From Syntrophaceae bacterium UBA1163 (lineage in GTDB: Bacteria > Desulfobacterota > BSN033 > UBA1163): a stretch of 37,940 nucleotides of DNA. A program made the translations under genes and the position numbers. The stretch is from the NCBI GenBank assembly GCA_002311635.1, contig DBZJ01000215.1, forward strand, positions 485-38,424, in the 5' to 3' direction. Position 1 is the stretch's first letter. Every line of letters starts with the position of its first letter. The notes below the pieces were generated by a model. The model worked only from the letters and a program-made list of their open reading frames with translations. It had not been told where the DNA came from and ran no database searches. Of this stretch, positions 17,569-24,004 are shown one piece after another.

Positions 17569-19275
17569 TCAGCCTTCGCTTTCTTCTCTCAACTCCCTGC
17601 GCGAAACTTTTCCCACGTCCGTCTTCGGAAGCTCCCCCCTGAATTCGATAATCTTGGGGACTTTGTAATGGGCAAGATTCTTCTTGCAAAACTCAATAAT
17701 CTCCTCCTCAGAAATTTTGCCCCTGGCTTCGCTTTCCAGAACCACATAGGCCTTGATGAGATGGCCCACCTTCGGATCGGGCACTCCCACGACGCCAGCG
17801 GCCTTGATCTGAGGATGCTGGAAAAGGACCTCTTCGACATGCCTCGCGAAGACCGAATATCCCTTGTACTTGATGAGATCCCTTTTGCGGTCGAAAAAGT
17901 GGAAATAACCTTCCTCATCCATGCTGACAATATCTCCGGTCCGAAGCCATTTCTCTCCGTCAATATCGATTAACGACTGGCGGGTTTCCTCCTCCCTTTT
18001 CCAGTAGGCTTGCATGATGTTCGGCCCGCTCAGAATCATTTCTCCAACCTCGCCTACGGGCAGGTAATTGGTTCCTTCGTATTCGACAATCGCAGCCTTC
18101 ACGCCGGGTATGGGCACTCCGAAAGAGGCCTTTTTGGGTCTGAGATAAGGATTGCCATGGCTCACGCCAGTGGTTTCAGTCATCCCATACCCCTCATAGA
18201 TCTGCGACCCCGTTCTTCTCTCCCATGCTTCAATCGTCGATTCATGAAGTGTATCCGCACCACACGCGATCAACTTAAGCTTTTTCCAATTGACCCTGCC
18301 TGTTTTTTCATATTCTTTGAGGTATTCGAACATGGTAGGGACACCGTTAAACGTGGATGCCTTATACCTTTCCATGGCCGATATGATATCATCGATGTCA
18401 GGTGTGGTAAAGAGAACCATCGTGAAGCCCCTGCAAAGACTCGCGAGCATCACGACCACCTGACCGTAAATATGGAAAAAGGGCAAAAAGGCCATGACCA
18501 TTTCTTTGCCTTCCTCAAGGAAGGGCCAGAACGCTTTTCCCTGAGCGTACAGGGCTACCATGTTGTAGTGGTTAAGCACAGCTGCTTTGGGAAGACCCGT
18601 GGTGCCGCCTGTATAGGGAAGGATGGCGATGTCCTTTTTCGGGTCGATGTTTACCTGCGGGGGGTTGGGCGGATACTTCTTGATGAGTTCCTGAAAATCA
18701 AGGAGACCGGCCTGAGCCCTGTGCTCGGGGGTGGGAACCTGCAGGTCCGCATAGTCCTTTCCCAGCATCCCCTTACCCAAAACCTTCTTGAGCGTGGGCA
18801 GGTATTCAAGAATACCGGTGAGGATGATGTGCTTCAGGGCGATGCCGGTTTTCTCCACATTATCGTAGAGGATGTCCTGGCAGATCATCGTCGTCGCATC
18901 GCTGTCCTGGAGCTGATGCCTGATTTCATGACTGGTGTAAACAGGGCTGATGGGGGTCACCTTCGCGCCGATTCTCAACGCCGCAAAGTAGGCAACGATA
19001 TACTGCGGGCAATTCAGAAGGTAGAGGGCCACTGTGTCCCCTTTCTTCACTCCTAAATCCGCCAGGGCTGTGGCAAAGCGGTCGATCAGCTCTTTTAGTT
19101 TTGTATAACTGATCTCTTTCCCGTAGAAAATCAGTGCGGGTTTCTTGCCGTATTTTTCCGCTACCTGATTAAAGAGGTCGGAAACAGATACGTCTGGGAC
19201 GTCCACGGTATGAGGGACGCCCTCCGGATAGTGTTTCAACCAGGGTTTTGAAGCATAGATTTCTTTTGCGTTCAT
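17569..19275 (-). CDS. AMP-forming acyl-CoA synthetase/ligase embedded in the Liv operon
   Basis: A 568-aa member of the adenylate-forming family, most like long-chain or medium-chain acyl-CoA ligases. The P-loop is YTGGTTGLPKA (about 216-226), the A5 motif is YEGYGMTETTG (about 360), the A7/A8 hinge is LRTGDIVSMDEEGYFHFFDR with KRDLIKYKGY (about 445-480), and the catalytic Lys motif is KTDVGKVSRREL near the C terminus. It would activate a carboxylic acid with ATP and CoA. GGGGAAGGAA precedes the ATG. It lies between the permease and ATPase genes of one transporter, which suggests that it acts on the imported substrate; that link is inference, and the chain length or aromatic preference cannot be read from sequence alone. 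Confidence 0.92.
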   Translation of the reverse strand: MNAKEIYASKPWLKHYPEGVPHTVDVPDVSVSDLFNQVAEKYGKKPALIFYGKEISYTKLKELIDRFATALADLGVKKGDTVALYLLNCPQYIVAYFAALRIGAKVTPISPVYTSHEIRHQLQDSDATTMICQDILYDNVEKTGIALKHIILTGILEYLPTLKKVLGKGMLGKDYADLQVPTPEHRAQAGLLDFQELIKKYPPNPPQVNIDPKKDIAILPYTGGTTGLPKAAVLNHYNMVALYAQGKAFWPFLEEGKEMVMAFLPFFHIYGQVVVMLASLCRGFTMVLFTTPDIDDIISAMERYKASTFNGVPTMFEYLKEYEKTGRVNWKKLKLIACGADTLHESTIEAWERRTGSQIYEGYGMTETTGVSHGNPYLRPKKASFGVPIPGVKAAIVEYEGTNYLPVGEVGEMILSGPNIMQAYWKREEETRQSLIDIDGEKWLRTGDIVSMDEEGYFHFFDRKRDLIKYKGYSVFARHVEEVLFQHPQIKAAGVVGVPDPKVGHLIKAYVVLESEARGKISEEEIIEFCKKNLAHYKVPKIIEFRGELPKTDVGKVSRRELREESEG

Positions 19276-19301
19276 TTCCTTCCCCTCACTTTTTTATTAT
19301 C

Positions 19302-20342
19302 TTAGTCCAACGGTGCTGTGCACACGCGGCACGTATGACGCGTGGCGATATTTCTGATTTTGCATCGCGGACATTCCTTTTCTATCTTATCCCTAAGCCA
19401 AGCAAAAAGCCCGTCCGGCATATAGAGAAGAATCAGCAACACCACCACTGCGAACATCAATGTTCGATAGTTTTGCACGACGCGTAAAAACTCCAGTAAG
19501 GGAAAAAGGACGAATACCGCTCCGACCGGACCATAGATGGTCACAACCCCGCCGAAGATAGCATAGATGACCACCGAGAAAGACAAGAACAAGTCGAGGG
19601 TTGAGGGGCCTGCGATCCTCATAAAATGAGCATATAGCCCGCCGGAGATCCCGGCAAAAAAACCGCTGAGGCTGAAGGCCAAAAGTTTATAGCGCGTCGT
19701 GTTGACGCCGGAAGCCCTGACAGCCACTTCATCCTCGCGGATGGCATGGAAAATAATGCCAATATTGGAGTCGGTTATCTTCCACATGACGGTGCAAAGG
19801 CCGAGCATCAGTACCGCTACGGTGTAATAATCGCCGACCCGAGACTGTGTCAGTCGAACAATTCCTGAGATCCCCAGTTCTCCGCCCGTGAAGCTGGGAA
19901 ATGCAAAAATGAGCCCTGTCAGGATGATGGGGAAGGCAAGGGTGGTCAGGGCCAGATACGTACCTCTGAGCCTGAGGCATGGTATCCCTATGATAAGGCC
20001 TGCCAAAACTGCACATAACGCGCCAAGGGGAACGCTGGCCCATGGAGGGATACTCGCATGCAGATTGAGCAAAGCTGCGCCGTAGGCTCCCACCCCAAAG
20101 AAGAGGGCATGCCCGAAATTCATTTGGCCGGTAAAGCCGGAAAGCAGATCCCAACTCGCAGCGAATATGGCAAAGATACTGGTAAGAGTAAAGATACGCA
20201 GAAGGTAGATATCCTTGGTAAATAATGGCAAGAGGAGCATGAAGAGAAAAAAGAGGCCGACAGCGACACGTGATGGAAGTACAAGCACTTCGTTCTTGAT
20301 TATGGTGAACAGTTTTCCCAGATAAAAAAAGATGAGGCGCAT
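19302..20342 (-). CDS. livM: Liv-type ABC transporter permease LivM with a C-terminal CxxC...CxxC tail
   Basis: A 346-aa integral membrane permease with about ten hydrophobic segments. The family signature region SWDLLSGFTGQMNFGHALFF lies near residue 80, and the cytoplasmic coupling loop is RASGVNTTRYKLLAFSLSGFFAG. The start MRLIFFYLGKL at 20342 is chosen because livH ends at 20345; a longer open frame reaching 20576 only overlaps livH and has no membrane character. The last 25 residues carry CPRC, then 12 residues, then CRVC, a potential zinc-ribbon tail after the last membrane segment. It pairs with LivH to form the channel. Confidence 0.92.
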   Translation of the reverse strand: MRLIFFYLGKLFTIIKNEVLVLPSRVAVGLFFLFMLLLPLFTKDIYLLRIFTLTSIFAIFAASWDLLSGFTGQMNFGHALFFGVGAYGAALLNLHASIPPWASVPLGALCAVLAGLIIGIPCLRLRGTYLALTTLAFPIILTGLIFAFPSFTGGELGISGIVRLTQSRVGDYYTVAVLMLGLCTVMWKITDSNIGIIFHAIREDEVAVRASGVNTTRYKLLAFSLSGFFAGISGGLYAHFMRIAGPSTLDLFLSFSVVIYAIFGGVVTIYGPVGAVFVLFPLLEFLRVVQNYRTLMFAVVVLLILLYMPDGLFAWLRDKIEKECPRCKIRNIATRHTCRVCTAPLD

Positions 20343-20344
20343 AG

Positions 20345-21220
20345 CTACCTTTCTTCCTCGAAGTACACGCCAAAGAGGCCTTCCGGTCGTATGAGTAAAA
20401 CCAAGATCATGATGGAGAGGGCGACTGAGCCCTTCAGGTAGGCGCCCATGGGAGCAAGAAAGACTACCAATGCTTCTGCAAAGCCCAGAATGTATGCCGC
20501 AATGAAGCTGCCCTTGATACTGCCAAGCCCGCCTAATACGACGACAGCCATCATCATGACCAGCGGGCCCCCCCACATCTGCGGTTCAAGTACGGTGAGG
20601 GGTACGACGATGGCGCCTGTGAAGGCGGCTAACCCAACGGAGAGCCCCATAGTCATCATGGCCACGCGAGCCTCGTTGATCCCCATGAGGTTGGCCACTT
20701 CCCTGTCTTGAGCAGTGGACCGGATGGCCAAGCCCAGTTTGGTCTTCATCAGAAGAACCCACAGCACCACCATCACGAGCAAGGCCGCGCAGAAGGTCAG
20801 GAGCTGTTGGTAAAAGACCTTCACCCCCAAGAGTTTAAAATAGCCGCCGATCAGTGCGGGGACACTCAAATAGGTGCCCGTAAAGATCAGAGACATAACC
20901 TCCTGAAAGATCATAGCCAGGGCGATGGTGGCTATCAGTACGGCACCTTCATGCTCTCGGATAGGGTTGATGAGGGCCTTGTAGGAAATCATGCCCAACA
21001 GGGCGACCAGAACGATGGCCGCAAGCATCCCCCAAATGGGATGAAGGCCCATCAATTGGGCCGCGACATAGATGCAGTAGGCGGCCAACATGTAAAAGGC
21101 GGTGTGAGCGAAGTTTACGATACGGGCTACGCCGAAGATAAGTGAAAACCCGATAGCGAGAAGGGCAAATGTACTCCCACTGATCAGGCCGCCTATGATA
21201 ATGTTTATAATGAGATTCAT
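20345..21220 (-). CDS. livH: Liv-type ABC transporter permease LivH
   Basis: A 291-aa integral membrane permease with about eight hydrophobic segments. Family features are visible: the start NLIINIIIGGLISGSTFALLA with FSLIFGVARIVNFAHTAF, the coupling-loop region RSTAQDREVANLMGIN near residue 180, and VLGGLGSIKGSF toward the C terminus. The ATG is at 21218-21220 with only a weak purine stretch upstream. livM follows after 2 nt. A heptad repeat palindrome sits between this gene and livK and may separate expression of the abundant binding protein from that of the membrane components. Confidence 0.93.
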   Translation of the reverse strand: MNLIINIIIGGLISGSTFALLAIGFSLIFGVARIVNFAHTAFYMLAAYCIYVAAQLMGLHPIWGMLAAIVLVALLGMISYKALINPIREHEGAVLIATIALAMIFQEVMSLIFTGTYLSVPALIGGYFKLLGVKVFYQQLLTFCAALLVMVVLWVLLMKTKLGLAIRSTAQDREVANLMGINEARVAMMTMGLSVGLAAFTGAIVVPLTVLEPQMWGGPLVMMMAVVVLGGLGSIKGSFIAAYILGFAEALVVFLAPMGAYLKGSVALSIMILVLLIRPEGLFGVYFEEER

Positions 21221-21289
21221 CTTATCTCATTCCCAGGAAGATAAGAACTTCGTCACACGGTAAGGGCAACGATGCCCGTTCCTTGGGAC

Positions 21290-21346
21290 GACGAACGTTA
21301 AACGATGAACAATGAACAGTTCATTGTCCATTGTTCATCGTTCATC
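21290..21346. repeat. Symmetric heptad palindrome (locus D), livK/livH junction
   Basis: Four 7-nt words (GACGAAC, GTTAAAC, GATGAAC, AATGAAC), one central base, then four inverted words (GTTCATT, GTCCATT, GTTCATC, GTTCATC) give a 4+1+4 palindrome. The 13-mer at 21302-21314 is exactly repeated in reverse complement at 21329-21341. Transcribed from livK it would form a long hairpin 19 nt past the livK stop (21365), without a T-run. It could act as an mRNA stabiliser or attenuator, or be a relic of repeat expansion. Confidence 0.75.
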
Positions 21347-21364
21347 GTATGAATTCCAAGGCCC

Positions 21365-22681
21365 TTATTTCTTGTACTTCTCGATCATCCAGGGAGGTAG
21401 CTTTATTGGAACGACTCCCTTGTAAGTAACCTCAGGCGACTCCGGGGTCAGCTTCCACTTATAGGGCCAGACACCCATTATCTTGCCATCCTGCCATTGG
21501 GTGGCAATGCCGGTCGTGAATCCTGGTCCCCATGTTAGGTCGTGGAGAGGCTTTCCTTCGGCATTTTTCATATATTTTACTGTGCCGGCAGGGATCTTGT
21601 ACACACGCTCCTCCAAGATGGACACCAGCTTATCGGAATCGAGGGTCCCGGCCTGTTCGATGACCGGCGCAAGCCCGTAGACAATAGCGGTGTAGGTATC
21701 CGCGGTGTAAGTAGGGACCTCGCGGAATCTTTTTATGTAGCCATCCACAAACGGCTTTGTGAGTTCATTGTACTCAACCCCGCGGGCATAGGTATCCGAG
21801 GTCATCACATAGTTGCCCATGCCCTGAGTGGCCTGCCAGAAGCCCTCCTTCTGGGCCTCCACATTGATGCCGACCTGAAAGGCCGGGATCTTGAGTTCGC
21901 CTGCCTGTCTGGAAAAGGGAATACCTACCGAGGAAGAAAAGATTTCGAAAATGATTTGGGCCCCTGAACTCTGTATGGCCGATAACTCCGCTGTGACGTC
22001 CGTGGCCACCGGAGAGGGTCTCCAAACGCCTGCTATCTCCATGCCCATCTTAGGGATGGCGCCTTGGGCCGCTGGGATCATCGGATCCGCCCACATGGCC
22101 TTTTCCATGACGATAGCCACCTTTATCATGGGTATGTTCAACGATTGCTTCATAACGGCTCCAACAGTGCCCAAATGGATGAAGGCCGTTCTGACAAGGT
22201 ATGTGGAATTGAAAGGGGAGCCCCGGAACCAATATTTATAGGTGTTGTAGTTCTTGGCCACCCGCTCGCAAAGCTCAGGATGAGCAGCCCCGATGCCGAT
22301 AAAGATCTTTTTGTGGTCCATTGCAATGTCTTGCATGGCAAGGACAGCCTCGCTCCGGAAACCGCCGACAACAAGATCCACCTTGTCCTGGGTCATTAAA
22401 CGCTCCATGGCGTTGGTGGCATCCGTGACATTCAGGAACTCGTTGGAATCTGCTTGAACCAGCTTGATTTTCATCTTTTTGTTGCCAACCTGTATGCCCC
22501 CCTTGGCATTAATCTCCTCGGCGGCCATGGTTGCCCCGTTCCACTGACCAATGCCCTGCACGAATTTCATCGGGCCGATCACGCCGATCTTAATCTCCTG
22601 CGCAGAAACGACTGCCCAGGGCGACATTGCGAATAAGAAAACAATTACCGAGATAATCATCCCTTTGCCTAATTTGTTCAT
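21365..22681 (-). CDS. livK: Periplasmic substrate-binding protein of the Liv-type ABC transporter
   Basis: A 438-aa type I periplasmic binding protein (Peripla_BP_6/Leu-binding family). A Sec signal peptide (positive start MNKLGKGM, hydrophobic core to about residue 22, likely cleavage after VSA near 27) precedes EIKIGVIGPM, the usual first strand of the family. GATMAAEEINAKGGIQV is the conserved first helix region. A strong AGGAGGAAGG precedes the ATG. It is the first gene of the operon, downstream of a good promoter. Liv-type proteins bind branched-chain amino acids, amides, urea or aromatic and aliphatic acids; the acyl-CoA ligase in the operon argues for a carboxylic acid here. Confidence 0.92.
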   Translation of the reverse strand: MNKLGKGMIISVIVFLFAMSPWAVVSAQEIKIGVIGPMKFVQGIGQWNGATMAAEEINAKGGIQVGNKKMKIKLVQADSNEFLNVTDATNAMERLMTQDKVDLVVGGFRSEAVLAMQDIAMDHKKIFIGIGAAHPELCERVAKNYNTYKYWFRGSPFNSTYLVRTAFIHLGTVGAVMKQSLNIPMIKVAIVMEKAMWADPMIPAAQGAIPKMGMEIAGVWRPSPVATDVTAELSAIQSSGAQIIFEIFSSSVGIPFSRQAGELKIPAFQVGINVEAQKEGFWQATQGMGNYVMTSDTYARGVEYNELTKPFVDGYIKRFREVPTYTADTYTAIVYGLAPVIEQAGTLDSDKLVSILEERVYKIPAGTVKYMKNAEGKPLHDLTWGPGFTTGIATQWQDGKIMGVWPYKWKLTPESPEVTYKGVVPIKLPPWMIEKYKK

Positions 22682-22889
22682 TTGTCCTTCCTCCTTTCTT
22701 TTTTTCTACCCCCTAAAAGACTACACCCGAGATGCGTGTGTCATCCCTAAAATAGTTCCAAAATTCTTTACAGAAGAAGAGACTCATTTCAGTCTTGAAA
22801 TTCTATTAGGTGTATTTCGGAAAAATAGAATCCGGCCTCTCTAATAAGAAAGCAAAACCTGTTCTTAGAATTTAGTGGAAAGTCCATAT
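22682..22889 (-). other. 5' leader of the livK operon
   Basis: About 200 nt lie between the predicted transcription start (near 22882) and the livK ATG. Apart from the Shine-Dalgarno sequence at 22685-22695 (complement) no hairpin with a T-run, riboswitch-like core or upstream ORF could be recognised. The length alone leaves room for post-transcriptional control. Confidence 0.35.
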
Positions 22890-22918
22890 TAAATATCAAC
22901 ATAAGAATAATTTGTCAA
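22890..22918 (-). promoter_or_regulatory. Sigma70-type promoter for the livK operon
   Basis: On the minus strand a perfect -35 TTGACA (22913-22918) is followed after 17 nt by TATTTA (22890-22895). It lies about 210 nt upstream of livK in an AT-rich stretch, and the orientation fits the six-gene operon. Confidence 0.7.
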
Positions 22919-23007
22919 GAAGAAAAGTTTACCATCATATGCAGATGTCTAAGATCTTGGGTCGATTGGAGAATTTGGAAGATTCGAATCTGGTTTTGGA
23001 CCAGTGG

Positions 23008-23775
23008 TCAGTTGCCAACGAGGTTGATTAGGGCCTTAGCGTCTTTGTATCCCTGAACAACTCTCCCGTCAGGTAGGATTAAGACAGGGGCACTCGAGAT
23101 CCCCAGTTTTTCAGCCAGCCTAATATTTTCATCGATAACTGGCGTTTCGCATTTAGGCTTGGGCAGCGTTTTCTTCTCAAAAGCATCCTCAAGAAGTGCC
23201 AAAGAATGCTCACAGGCAATAGCCTTTGACTTTTCGTAGGCCTCAGGATGAATCTTCAGCGGAAAAAGCTTTATATAAAAGGCGATATCTTTCCTCTCTT
23301 CAACAACCTTCTTCATCTCCTGATGAAGTTTGGCGCAGTACGGTCAGTCGGGGTCGCTGAAGGAAATAACCTTTATCCTGGCCTTTTGATCACCCAGGAC
23401 AAGGGCATCTTTGAGGGGAATCTGCGATACGTCGACCTTGCTGAGCTCTGTGAACCTTTCCTGGGTTAGATTTTTTCTTTCCTTTATGGATATCAATGAT
23501 CCAACGAAGAAATGCTTTTTTGCAAAATCCACGTAGATCAATCCTTTTCTGCCACCTGCCTCTAAGTATACCTCCCAGAATCCTTGGGGCGGGGCTAATT
23601 CCACACTGACTATTTTTATATCCGGGATAGCTTCTTTGAGGAGATCTCTGGCCTCATCGTTGCTTAGGGTATGACATTTGGAACAATCTTGGCCCTTTCC
23701 TTCAAAGCAAAAGGAGGGATTGGGGGAGAAGAGACAAAATACCATCAAGAAAGCAAGCAGGTGCATCTTGGGCAT
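23008..23775 (-). CDS. Probable selenoprotein: secreted DsbC-like thiol-disulfide isomerase with UxxC active site
   Basis: The frame runs 255 residues from ATG 23775 to TGA 23008 if the in-frame TGA at 23344-23346 is read as selenocysteine 144. Upstream of it: a signal peptide (about 1-24), a CSKCH motif (C31, C34, H35) and a DsbC_N-like domain (about 36-125, GLIYVDFAKKHFFVGSLI). Downstream: P145-Y146-C147, a thioredoxin-like domain with C188 and C209 placed like the second disulfide of DsbC, and the cis-Pro loop SSAPV (P230). So TGA sits exactly where DsbC has the first Cys of CxxC. A hairpin 22 nt downstream fits a bacterial SECIS. Alternatives are a nonsense mutation or sequencing error of TGC/TGT. 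The CxxCH could bind heme c. No sel genes are in the window. Confidence 0.82.
23311..23328 (-). promoter_or_regulatory. Candidate bacterial SECIS element
   Basis: On the mRNA strand CTTCATC pairs perfectly with GATGAAG around an AGGA loop. A small internal loop (AAA against AA) and a three-pair lower stem (GCC with GGU) can extend it. The loop begins 22 nt after the TGA and has G at its second position, as bacterial SECIS apical loops usually do. It lies inside the coding sequence, as bacterial SECIS elements do. Confidence 0.75.
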
Positions 23776-23781
23776 AGTTCA

Positions 23782-23810
23782 TTCTTAGCATAAGATGTTT
23801 GTCTTTTCAA
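23782..23810 (-). promoter_or_regulatory. Possible promoter of the selenoprotein gene
   Basis: TTGAAA (complement of 23805-23810), a 17-nt spacer and TAAGAA (complement of 23782-23787) with an extended TG one base before it. The start point would fall almost on the ATG at 23775, implying a leaderless or very short leader message, or use of the internal Met4. No good Shine-Dalgarno precedes either start. Confidence 0.35.
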
Positions 23811-23935
23811 TAGAAAAGAAACCGGCTTGGCGTATCCCCTCAGAACGGATTCACCCTCAATAAATGGGGGGGTTGCTTCACAGTTTTTACGGGGAACGAG
23901 ACCCCTCACCGCCCTCAAAAAAGATTTGCCAATAA

Positions 23936-23964
23936 GTGACAAAAATGCTAATTAATACTATTAA
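23936..23964 (+). promoter_or_regulatory. Possible promoter of the gsp operon
   Basis: GTGACA (23936-23941), a 17-nt spacer and TATTAA (23959-23964) resemble a sigma70 promoter about 40 nt upstream of the preferred gspE start. If it is used, transcription starts near 23971, so the GTG at 23936 cannot be the translation start. Confidence 0.4.
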
Positions 23965-24004
23965 GTGGGGGTATTCTGTAAAATGTGGGAAAAATGTTAG
24001 GGCT

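Noticed and set aside
18010..19056. 348-codon plus-strand frame opposite the acyl-CoA ligase
   Set aside because: It is a shadow of a gene with all its motifs intact; the conceptual protein has no recognisable family.
20343..20576. N-terminal extension of livM into livH
   Set aside because: It overlaps livH completely, is not hydrophobic, and a proper start (MRLIFFYLGKL) lies just after the livH stop.
22964..23012. Sixth heptad array at the 3' end of the selenoprotein gene
   Set aside because: Words such as GATTGGA, GAATTTG and GAAGATT suggest a period of 7, but the similarity is weak and there is no inverted half; not separable from chance by eye.
23344..23775. Truncated DsbC-like pseudogene
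   Set aside because: The frame resumes immediately after one TGA with full conservation of the thioredoxin fold, the TGA is at the catalytic cysteine, and a SECIS-like hairpin follows; decay would not be expected to hit just this codon.
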